Assembly: GCA_016699855.1 (NCBI GenBank)
Contig: CP064988.1
Span: forward strand, 4,926,501-4,990,500
Length of the DNA stretch: 64,000 nt
Reading direction: 5' to 3'
Source of the DNA: Rhodospirillales bacterium
GTDB lineage: Bacteria > Pseudomonadota > Alphaproteobacteria > Reyranellales > Reyranellaceae
This document shows positions 26,616-33,925 of this stretch, one piece after another. The position numbers were made by a program, and so were the translations under genes. The notes beneath the pieces were generated by a model, which saw nothing but the letters and a program-made list of their open reading frames with translations, had not been told where the DNA came from and made no database searches. The stretch's first letter is position 1. Each line of letters starts with the position of its first letter.

Positions 26616-27368
26616 ATGCGCGCGATCATCATCGGGGCCGGACGCGGCCGGCGCCTCATGCCGACGACCGAGGACGCGCCGAAGTGCTTCGCCGAGATCA
26701 AGGGCAAGCGCATCCTCGACTGGACGGTCGAGGCGTTGCGCGGCGGCGGCGCGACCGAGATCTGCTTCGTCGGCGGCTACCGCATCGAGTCGGTGCAGCG
26801 CGAGTACCCGGAGTTCGTGTTCCGCCGCAACGACGACTGGGAGAACAACAACATCCTCGTGTCGTTGATGTGCGCCGAGGACCTGATGGACCGTCCGTTC
26901 GTCACGACGTACTCCGACATCCTGTTCACCGCCGACATCGTGCGCAAACTGGTCGCTTCCAAGGAGGAGCTTGCGCTCGGGATCGACACGGACTGGCGCG
27001 AGCACTACCGGCCGCGCACCCAGCATCCGCCGCACGACGCCGAGAAGGTGATCACCCGCGGCGGACGGGTCGAGCGCGTGTACCGCACCATCCCCTACGA
27101 GGACGCGACCGGCGAGTTCATCGGCGTCGCGAAGTTCGGCGCCGCCGGCGCGAAGCTGCTGCGCGAGCACTACCGGCGCCGCAAGGCCGAGTTCTGGGGC
27201 AAGCCGTACCGCGAGGCCGCCGAGTTCCAGAAGGCGTACCTCATCCACCTCTTCCAGGACATGATCGAGCAGGGCGTCCGCTTCGGCCACGAGGACACGC
27301 CCGGCAACTACCGCGAGATCGACACCCAGGAGGACATGAACCTGGCCCAGACGCTGTGGAATCCGTGA
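26616..27368 (+). CDS. NTP transferase domain protein (LicC-like/phosphocholine cytidylyltransferase family)
   Basis: A 250-residue nucleotidyltransferase. The N-terminal signature GAGRGRRLMPTTEDAPKCF is the NTP-binding loop of sugar and phosphocholine nucleotidyltransferases, and VTTYSDILF holds a metal-binding Asp. The C-terminal EIDTQEDMNLA is also typical of LicC-like enzymes. These enzymes join CTP to phosphocholine or, in the PntC branch, to 2-aminoethylphosphonate. Placed straight after a phosphonate importer, it may activate the imported compound, which is inference. ATG 26616 is used; GTG 26610 overlapping the permease stop is possible. Confidence 0.85.
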   Translation: MRAIIIGAGRGRRLMPTTEDAPKCFAEIKGKRILDWTVEALRGGGATEICFVGGYRIESVQREYPEFVFRRNDDWENNNILVSLMCAEDLMDRPFVTTYSDILFTADIVRKLVASKEELALGIDTDWREHYRPRTQHPPHDAEKVITRGGRVERVYRTIPYEDATGEFIGVAKFGAAGAKLLREHYRRRKAEFWGKPYREAAEFQKAYLIHLFQDMIEQGVRFGHEDTPGNYREIDTQEDMNLAQTLWNP

Positions 27369-27375
27369 GCCCGAC

Positions 27376-28437
27376 ATGACAAGCCTGCCGTTGTTCCCCG
27401 CGTCGATCGTGGGCTCCATCCCGCGGCCGCTGATGGTGCGCGAGCTGATCGAGAAGCCGGAATGGGACGAGGCCGATTCGCGCGCCATGGACGCCGCGGT
27501 CCGCTACGTCGTCGCCCTGCAGGAGAAGGCCGGGCTCGACGTGGTCAACGACGGCGAGTGGCGGCGGCGCTCCTACATCGGTGTCATCGCCGAGCTGGCG
27601 CACGGCTTCACGCTGGAGACCAACCCGGCCGACGGACGGCCATGGACGGTGGTGACGGAGCGCCTGTCGCCCAAGCCGCCGGGCTTCGTGGCCGACGAGG
27701 CGCGCTTCGTGAAATCGATCGCCAAGGCGGCGACCAAGATCACCCTGCCGGCGCCGGCGCTGCTGGGCGAGCGGTTGTGGGATTCCGGCCGCTCCGGCAA
27801 GGCCTATCCCGACCGCGACGATTTCGTGCGCGACTGCGTGGCGCCGCTGCGGGCGGAGATCGCGCTGATGCGCGACATGGGGATCGACATCGTCCAGATC
27901 GACGATCCGCATCTCTGCCTGTTCGTCGATCCCGACGTGCGGCGGCGCTACGCGGACCCCGACCGCGCCGCCGATTTCGCGGTCGACATGATCAACGCCG
28001 TGGTCGACGGCTTCACCGGCATCAAGTTCGCGGTGCATCTGTGCCGGCGTGCCGGCGCCCGGGTGCGCGGCGAGAAGCACCACGCCGGCACCTACGGGCC
28101 GATCCTGCCGCAGCTCAACCGTCTGAACGTCGCCCACCTGACGATGGAATTCACGGCCGGCGGCGCCGACGACCTCGAGAGCCTGTCGCGGCTGCGCGGC
28201 GATTTCGAGCTCGGGCTCGGCGTGGTCGACGTGACCCCCGGCGCGCCGGAACACGCCCGGTTGATCGTGTCGCGGGTCGAGCGGGCTCTGACGCGGGTCG
28301 ACGCCAAGCGGATCACCTTGAATCCCGATTGCGGCTTCGCGCCGGGCTCGGCCGCCAAGGTCGACATCGACGAGGTCTACCTCAAGCTCAAAGCCGAGGC
28401 CGAGGCCGCCGCGACCTTGCGCGCCCGGCACGGCTGA
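27376..28437 (+). CDS. MetE C-terminal-like (cobalamin-independent methionine synthase II family) protein
   Basis: A 353-residue stand-alone MetE catalytic-domain relative. It opens with ASIVGSIPRPLMVRE, has VVNDGEWRRRSY and IVQIDDPHL, and its likely zinc ligands are His and Cys in AVHLCRR and Cys in LNPDCGFAPGSA. It begins 8 bases after the nucleotidyltransferase, so it is the last gene of the importer operon. A second, divergent paralogue starts at 22916 on the other side of the operon. Methyl transfer or C-S cleavage are possible activities; the real substrate is unknown. Confidence 0.9.
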   Translation: MTSLPLFPASIVGSIPRPLMVRELIEKPEWDEADSRAMDAAVRYVVALQEKAGLDVVNDGEWRRRSYIGVIAELAHGFTLETNPADGRPWTVVTERLSPKPPGFVADEARFVKSIAKAATKITLPAPALLGERLWDSGRSGKAYPDRDDFVRDCVAPLRAEIALMRDMGIDIVQIDDPHLCLFVDPDVRRRYADPDRAADFAVDMINAVVDGFTGIKFAVHLCRRAGARVRGEKHHAGTYGPILPQLNRLNVAHLTMEFTAGGADDLESLSRLRGDFELGLGVVDVTPGAPEHARLIVSRVERALTRVDAKRITLNPDCGFAPGSAAKVDIDEVYLKLKAEAEAAATLRARHG

Positions 28438-28446
28438 ACGCGCGGC

Positions 28447-29568
28447 TCAGCGGCGCTCCGCCAGCAACCGGTCCACCGCCGACCACATCGCGAAGGCGTT
28501 GGCCAGCGACACGGCGTCGAACTCGACGTGGCCGATGCGTTCGATGAGATGCACCGAGGCGGCCCCCTTGGGCACGGCGGCCGCCAGCGCCTCGCTCTCG
28601 CTGAACGGAATCACGGGATCGTCGCGGCCATGCACGAGGATCAGCCGCGCGTGCAGCTTCGACAGGTCGTAGAGCGCCAGATTGAGTCCGTCGATGCTCT
28701 CGCGCACGCCGGCGGGCAGCGCCGCCAGCAGGGCGTTCACGCGCGCGGCGTCGTCGTTCTCGACCAGCGCCAGCACGGCGCGGCCGTCCTCGCCCAGCGC
28801 CGGACGCAGGTCGTCGATCGACGCCGCCGGATCGGCGCCGCGGCGGCGCGCGACCTCGCGCAGGGCGTCGGCGTCGGCGGCCGAGTCGAGCCGGCCGGCG
28901 TTGGCCAGCAGGAACGCCCAGCGGCCGTAGCGGTTGGGCGTCAGCCGGTGCAAACGGCCGTCGCCGATGCGGCGGAAGGCGCCGGTGGTGACGAAGCGGA
29001 TCGTCTCGTCGGCGTTGTGGTAGCCGCCGATGCCGGCGATGAAATCGACCCGTGGTGTCATGTCGGTGTCCAGCGCGGCGATCACCGCCGGTCCGACGCC
29101 GTAGGAGATCGCGCCGATGCCCAGCGGAAGGCCCGGCGCGGCCCGCTTCAGCGCCCGCGCCGTGTCGGCGAGGATGTCGGCGTCGGCGCGCGACAGGGCC
29201 AGCCGCCGCACCGCCGGCAGCTCGGGGATCGCGACGACGAAGCCGGCGCGGGCCAGGGAGTGGGCGAAGGCGATCAGGCGGGGCTCGTCGCGGCCCAGCG
29301 CGGCGGCGCCCGGCGCCAGCACCAGCGTCGCGCGCGCCCGGCCGCCTGGCGCGTAGACGTCGGCCTCGACGCGCCTGCCGTCGACGTCCCAGACCGCGGG
29401 GAGGGCGACCGGCGCCGCCGTGGCGTCCTTCCACCACGTGGGCGCGGAGCCGGCGGCGATGTCGACCATCAGCAGCGCCGCCTCGGTCCAGCGCACGGGA
29501 TGGCCGAACGCCGCCACGGCGGCCAAGGCGGCCGCTCCGCCGATCGCGATTTTCCTGCGCCGTCGCAT
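28447..29568 (-). CDS. Alpha/beta hydrolase with N-terminal signal anchor
   Basis: A 373-residue protein with an N-terminal MRRRRKIAIGGAAALAAVAAF signal or anchor, so it probably works in the periplasm or at the inner membrane. The nucleophile elbow reads GAISYGVGP, with Ala in place of the first Gly of GxSxG. The acid is probably in VHGRDDPVIP and the His in IERIGHVEFD. The first half contains TLVLAPGAAALGRDEPRL. The family is broad (dienelactone hydrolase/prolyl oligopeptidase-like), so no substrate is proposed. ATG 29568 is chosen over an upstream GTG/ATG because the signal then starts at residue 1. It converges with the importer operon. Confidence 0.82.
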   Translation of the reverse strand: MRRRRKIAIGGAAALAAVAAFGHPVRWTEAALLMVDIAAGSAPTWWKDATAAPVALPAVWDVDGRRVEADVYAPGGRARATLVLAPGAAALGRDEPRLIAFAHSLARAGFVVAIPELPAVRRLALSRADADILADTARALKRAAPGLPLGIGAISYGVGPAVIAALDTDMTPRVDFIAGIGGYHNADETIRFVTTGAFRRIGDGRLHRLTPNRYGRWAFLLANAGRLDSAADADALREVARRRGADPAASIDDLRPALGEDGRAVLALVENDDAARVNALLAALPAGVRESIDGLNLALYDLSKLHARLILVHGRDDPVIPFSESEALAAAVPKGAASVHLIERIGHVEFDAVSLANAFAMWSAVDRLLAERR

Positions 29569-29651
29569 GGCCGCACGCTCGGCGTGGAATACGGCGGAAG
29601 CGGGGCGGGCGGTCGATGGGGTATGATCGAGCGATGCCGGAGGACCTGCGT

Positions 29652-29960
29652 ATGTCCGACATCGTCGAGCCGTTGATCGTCGATCTCGTGGCCTGGGTGG
29701 CACGGGCGCCGCGCAGCTACGCCGAGGTGCTCGACGCGTGGCGGACCTCGTGTCCGCGGCTTACCGTCTGGGAGGACGCCATCGACCGGGGCTATCTGGC
29801 GCGCCGCTCCGAGGATGGCCGGACGGTCGTGGTCGTGACGCCGGCGGGGCGCGCTCTGATCACGGCGGCCGCCGCTATTCCGTCCCCGCCGCAGCCGTCG
29901 CTTTCGCCGCGCGCTCGGCGGCGCGGCGCTCGCGGGCCAGGCGCGCCTCGCGCAGCGTGA
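29652..29960 (+). CDS. Small conserved protein, likely winged-helix fold
   Basis: A 102-residue protein from ATG 29652, which follows GGAGG at good spacing; an upstream ATG at 29634 is weaker. The sequence IVEPLIVDLVAWVARAPRSY, then EVLDAWRTSCPRLTVWEDA, then DGRTVVVVTPAGRAL, reads as helices followed by a beta-wing, as in winged-helix DNA-binding domains, and the spacing is MarR-like. The C-terminal Pro/Arg tail is low complexity. Its last 86 bases overlap the 3' end of the minus-strand EamA gene, and both frames look real. I do not recognise a named family. Confidence 0.75.
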   Translation: MSDIVEPLIVDLVAWVARAPRSYAEVLDAWRTSCPRLTVWEDAIDRGYLARRSEDGRTVVVVTPAGRALITAAAAIPSPPQPSLSPRARRRGARGPGAPRAA

Positions 29961-30816
29961 CGTAGGTCGCGGCCGCGAAGATCAGGCCGCCGCCGACCCA
30001 GGTGTGCCAGGTCGGCGTCTGCGCGAAGACCCAGTAGCCGATCATCGTCGTCCAGATCATGCGGAAGAAATCCATCGGCATGACCGCCGACGCCTCGGCG
30101 TAGCGGAAGGCCTGGCCGATCAGCAGGTGCGTGGCGGTGCCGGTGGTGCCGGCCACGAACATCAGCGCCCAGTGCGTCCATGTCGGCTCGCGCCACACGA
30201 ACAGGGCGGGGATCAGCAGCGCGGGCGTGATCAGCAGCGTCGACCACGCCGCCATCGCCGGCGAGCTCTCCGTCGCCGACATCCGCTTGATGACGATCAG
30301 GGCGCCGGCCCACAGCATGGCCGAGGCGATCAGCAACCCCCAGCCGATGTTGAAGGCGCCGCCGGGCCGCACGATCACCAGCACGCCCGCGAAGCCGACC
30401 AGCAGCGCCAGCCCGCGGCGCCAGCGCACGTGCTCGCCGAGGAACAGGGCGGCGCCGGCGGTGGCGAACAGCGGCGCCAGGAAGTTGAAGGCCGCGACGT
30501 CGGCCAGCAGCACGATAGGCACCGCGATGAACCACATCGCCATCGCCACCAACTGCAGACCGGAGCGGACGGCGTGCAGCCGGAAGACCGAGGTGCGCAT
30601 GCCGGAGATGCCGAGCTTGGCGATCCACGGCGACAGCACGATCAGGCCGCAGAACATGCGCAGGAACACGACCTGCAGCGGGTGCAGGTCCTCGGCGACG
30701 ACCCGCACGATTCCGACCATGATGGATTCCAGCACCGTGGCGGCCAGCCACAGCGACATGCCGATCAGCGTCGCCGTCGCGGTGCGGGCGCCCGCCGCCG
30801 GCGCCGCCGGCGTCAC
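29875..30816 (-). CDS. EamA/DMT family transporter
   Basis: A 313-residue drug/metabolite transporter with about ten helices made of two EamA halves. VLIVRPGGAFNIGWGLLIAS closes the first half and YWVFAQTPTWHTWVGGGLIF ends the second. GTG 30816 overlaps the stop of the upstream EamA gene (GTGA), so the pair is translationally coupled; the two may act separately or together. The charged C-terminal tail (REARLARERRAAERAAK) is cytoplasmic. The substrate is unknown. Its 3' end overlaps the small plus-strand gene. Confidence 0.9.
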   Translation of the reverse strand: MTPAAPAAGARTATATLIGMSLWLAATVLESIMVGIVRVVAEDLHPLQVVFLRMFCGLIVLSPWIAKLGISGMRTSVFRLHAVRSGLQLVAMAMWFIAVPIVLLADVAAFNFLAPLFATAGAALFLGEHVRWRRGLALLVGFAGVLVIVRPGGAFNIGWGLLIASAMLWAGALIVIKRMSATESSPAMAAWSTLLITPALLIPALFVWREPTWTHWALMFVAGTTGTATHLLIGQAFRYAEASAVMPMDFFRMIWTTMIGYWVFAQTPTWHTWVGGGLIFAAATYVTLREARLARERRAAERAAKATAAAGTE

Positions 30817-31688
30817 GTCGCGGCCTTGGCGGCGCCGGCGCGGCTCTCGACAAGGGTATTGGCGACCAGCGCGCCCAGCACCATCGCGCCGCCCGCGATC
30901 CCCGCGGCGCCCGGCGATTCGGCGAACACCAGCCAGACCCAGAGCGGGCCGAGCACGGTCTCCAGCAGCGCCACAAGGCTGGCCTGGGCCGCAGGCAGGT
31001 GCCGCAGGCCGAGCGTGAACAGCACCAGCCCGAGGCCGAGCTGCACCACGCCGAGGAACGCCAGCCACGGGATCTCGTGGACAGGGGCGGGGAACGGCCA
31101 CGCCAGAGGCAGCGTGATCGCCGCCGACAGCAAGCCGGCCAGCGGCACCGTCGGGATCATGTCGATGTCCGGCCGCGTGCGCACGACCACCATGTTGGCG
31201 GCGAAGCCGGCGGCGCAGATCACCGCGAGGATCGAGCCCGCCATGCCGTGCGTCGCCAGCGAGTCGCGCACCATCAACGCCACGCCGCCCAGCGCCACGA
31301 CCATCGCCGCCCAGGTGTTCCACCTGACCGGCTCGCCCAGCACGACGCGGGCCAGCAACGCCGCCATCAGCGGCGCCGACGAGGTGACCACAAGCACGTT
31401 GGCGACCGTCGTCTCCTTGAGCGCGAGGATGAAGCCGACGAAGGCGACCGTCAGGCAGGCCGCGCTCAGGGCCATGGTCCGCCACGCCGCGCGCAGGCCG
31501 TGGCGGGTGCTGGCGCGGCGCCAGCCGTAGAGGAAGCCGCCGACCACGATCGCCATGAACAGCGAGCGCCAGAACACCACCTCCCACGCGTTGGCGTGCA
31601 ACGCGCGTACGACCAGGCCGCCGAAGCTCCAGCACAGCGCGCCGCCGGCCACGAACGCGATGCCCAGCGCGAAACTCGGCCGGGTCAT
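30813..31688 (-). CDS. EamA/DMT family transporter
   Basis: A 291-residue ten-helix DMT-superfamily transporter. The first half has GGALCWSFGGLVVRAL and VLVVTSSAPLMAALLARVVLGE, the second LGVVQLGLGLVLFTLGLRHLPAAQASLVALLETVLGP, both EamA hallmarks. ATG 31688 starts the first cistron of the pair. It is divergent from the hydrolase at 31880. Together with two more EamA genes nearby this makes three in 4 kb, perhaps an export or import island; the substrate is unknown. Confidence 0.92.
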   Translation of the reverse strand: MTRPSFALGIAFVAGGALCWSFGGLVVRALHANAWEVVFWRSLFMAIVVGGFLYGWRRASTRHGLRAAWRTMALSAACLTVAFVGFILALKETTVANVLVVTSSAPLMAALLARVVLGEPVRWNTWAAMVVALGGVALMVRDSLATHGMAGSILAVICAAGFAANMVVVRTRPDIDMIPTVPLAGLLSAAITLPLAWPFPAPVHEIPWLAFLGVVQLGLGLVLFTLGLRHLPAAQASLVALLETVLGPLWVWLVFAESPGAAGIAGGAMVLGALVANTLVESRAGAAKAAT

Positions 31689-31879
31689 CGGGGCGGAAGG
31701 CGCCGGGGGCGCGCGGGGAGGGCTGGGTGACGGCTCATGGAGCGACCGCGCATACCCGCGCCGGCCGCCGCTGTCGAGCGCCGCGCGCCGGTACCGGCCA
31801 ACCGGCGCACGGCGGTGCGCGCAGCGGCGGCCGACGGCGGGCTTCGCGCCGGGCGTCGGCGCGTCTAAAAGGGCGCGCG

Positions 31880-32901
31880 ATGACCTCGGACAGACCAGCG
31901 GCGCCGCCGTTCGACATGCCGGCCTTCCGGCCGCGGTTTCCGTGGATCGGCGGCGATCTGCAGACTCTGGCCAACCGCATCGCGCCGCCGTCGCGCGCGA
32001 CCGGCGCGGCGGCGAGTTTTCGTGTCGAACTGCCGATGGCCGACGGCAGCGGCGACACGCTGCTGGCGACCCTCGACCGCCCTCGGATCGATTCCGGCGG
32101 CGCGCTCGCGATCCTCGTCCATGGCCTCACCGGCTCGGAATCGAGCGCGTACATGGTGCGGACCAGCCGCCATCTGCTCGAGCGCGGCCAGTCCGTGCTG
32201 CGCCTGAACCTGCGCGCCGCCGGTCCATCGCGCGCGACCTGCGGGCAGATCTACTACGCCGGCCGCAGCCAGGACTTCCGCGCGGTCCTCGCCCTGCTTC
32301 CGGCGGCGCTTCCGGACGGGCTCGGCCTGCGTCCGCGCGTGGCGGTCGGATTCTCGCTCGGCGGCAACATGCTGCTGAAGTACCTCGGCGAGGAGGGAAG
32401 CGCCGCGCCGCTGCTGGCGGCGGCCTCGGTCTGCGCGCCGATCGACCTGTCGCGGACCTGCGCCCACATGCTGCGGCCGCGCAACGTCGTCTACCACAAG
32501 TACCTCATCGCCTCGATGCGGCGCGAGGCGACGGCGCCCGGCGCCGCGCTGACGGCGTCCGAGCGGGCCGCGATCCTGGCGAGCCGCACGGTGGGGAATA
32601 CGACGACGTCTTCATCGCGCCGCGCCACGGATTCGCCGGCGCCGAGGACTACTACGAGCGCAACCGCGCCTCGCGGTTCATGACCGACATCCGCGTGCCG
32701 ACGCTGGTGGTCGCGGCGGCCGACGATCCTTGGATTCCGGTGGCGCTGTATCGCGGCTACGACTGGGCGGGCAACCCGGCGCTGACGCCGCTGGTCGCGG
32801 CCGGCGGCGGCCATGTCGGATTCCACGCGGCCGGCGATCCCGTGCCCTGGCACGACCGCGCCATCGCGCGGTTCCTCGACCGCGTCGGCGCCGGCGGCTG
32901 A
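31880..32901 (+). pseudogene. YheT-family alpha/beta hydrolase, frameshifted in a G run at 32593-32596
   Basis: ATG 31880 begins MTSDRPAAPPFDMPAFRPRF and gives AILVHGLTGSESSAYMVRT and the nucleophile elbow GFSLGGNMLLKYLGEEG, the COG0429/YheT pattern. After SRTVG the frame shifts: the sequence has GTGGGGAATAC, and one more G yields SRTVGEYDDVF, which then continues in the other frame through APRHGF, the acid in AAADDPWIP and the His in GGGHVGFHAAG. All catalytic elements survive across the break. A missed base in a homopolymer is the simplest explanation, so the gene may be intact in the organism, encoding about 340 residues. Confidence 0.87.
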
Positions 32902-33849
32902 CTACGGCGCGGTCGGCGGCGCCGCGGCGCGCTCGCGGGCGCGCACGCGCTCGCGGTGCAGGATGTAGAGGCCGGAGCCGATGATGAACGGCAGGCCGGC
33001 CCACACCCAGACGGTCGGCACCTCGCTCCAGAACAGCCAGCCGTAGCCCATCGCGTAGATGATCGCGACGTAGTCGAACGGCGCCAGCACGGCCACCGGC
33101 GCCATCCGCCACGCCCGCGTCATCAGGATGGTGCCCAGGCTGCCCAGCAGTCCGATGGCGATGAACCACAGCCAGTCCACGGCGGTCGGCCATATCCAGG
33201 TCGCCCGGCCCATCGGCCGGCCCAGCGCCTCGTTGCCGGCGATGAGGAGGCCGGCGACGGCGATCACGGGCAGCGAGAAATACATGATCGTCGCCTGGTC
33301 GCTGTCGGTGCGGCTGAGGCGGCGGACCAGCACCATCGACAGCGCGTAGCACGTCGTGGCGCCCAGCAGCAGGATCGAGAGCGGCTGGAAGGTCGCGGCG
33401 CCCGGCCGCACGATGATCAGAACGCCCACGAAGCCGACGGCGACCGCGGCCCAGCGGCGCCAGCCCACGCGCTCGCGCAGGATCGGAACCGACAGCGCGG
33501 TCATCAGCAGCGGCGCCGCGAACGACACCGCGTAGAGCTCGGCCAGCGGCATCAGCGGGAACAGGTAGAAGAACCCGAACAACGTGCCGAACGCGATCAC
33601 CGTGCGGACCGCCTGCAGCCCGGGCTGGCGCGAGCGCAGCGTGGTCAGGCCGCCGGCGGCGTGGATCACCCAGGCCAGCGGCGCCAGGCCGAACAGCGTG
33701 CGCAGGAACAACGACTGCAGCGTCGGATAGTGGGCGCCGATCTCCTTCACGATCGCGTCCATCGAGGCGAACAGGAAGATCGCGACGAGCTTGCTGTAGA
33801 TGCCGCGCAACGTCTCGCCGGCGGGCGTGGGGGCGGTCGCGCTCGACAT
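32902..33849 (-). CDS. EamA/DMT family transporter
   Basis: A 315-residue ten-helix transporter. Signatures are LVAIFLFASMDAIVKEIG in helix 1, LAELYAVSFAAPLLMTALSVPILRE in the first half, and APFDYVAIIYAMGYGWLFWSEVPT in the second. This pattern resembles the SAM-uptake-like branch of DMT permeases, but the call is tentative. It ends right next to the stop of the hydrolase (convergent, no gap). Start ATG 33849 is the only sensible one upstream of helix 1. Confidence 0.92.
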   Translation of the reverse strand: MSSATAPTPAGETLRGIYSKLVAIFLFASMDAIVKEIGAHYPTLQSLFLRTLFGLAPLAWVIHAAGGLTTLRSRQPGLQAVRTVIAFGTLFGFFYLFPLMPLAELYAVSFAAPLLMTALSVPILRERVGWRRWAAVAVGFVGVLIIVRPGAATFQPLSILLLGATTCYALSMVLVRRLSRTDSDQATIMYFSLPVIAVAGLLIAGNEALGRPMGRATWIWPTAVDWLWFIAIGLLGSLGTILMTRAWRMAPVAVLAPFDYVAIIYAMGYGWLFWSEVPTVWVWAGLPFIIGSGLYILHRERVRARERAAAPPTAP

Positions 33850-33925
33850 GGCGCGGGGATAGCACCGGAGTCGCGGGGGCGCTATGGTCGCGCGCGTCGG
33901 CGGTGGCGCGGGTGGAAGGCGGTAG

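Noticed and set aside
31689..31879. Possible RNA gene in the gap between EamA and the hydrolase
   Set aside because: No tRNA-like arms or long stable stem was found; it appears to be a GC-rich divergent promoter region.
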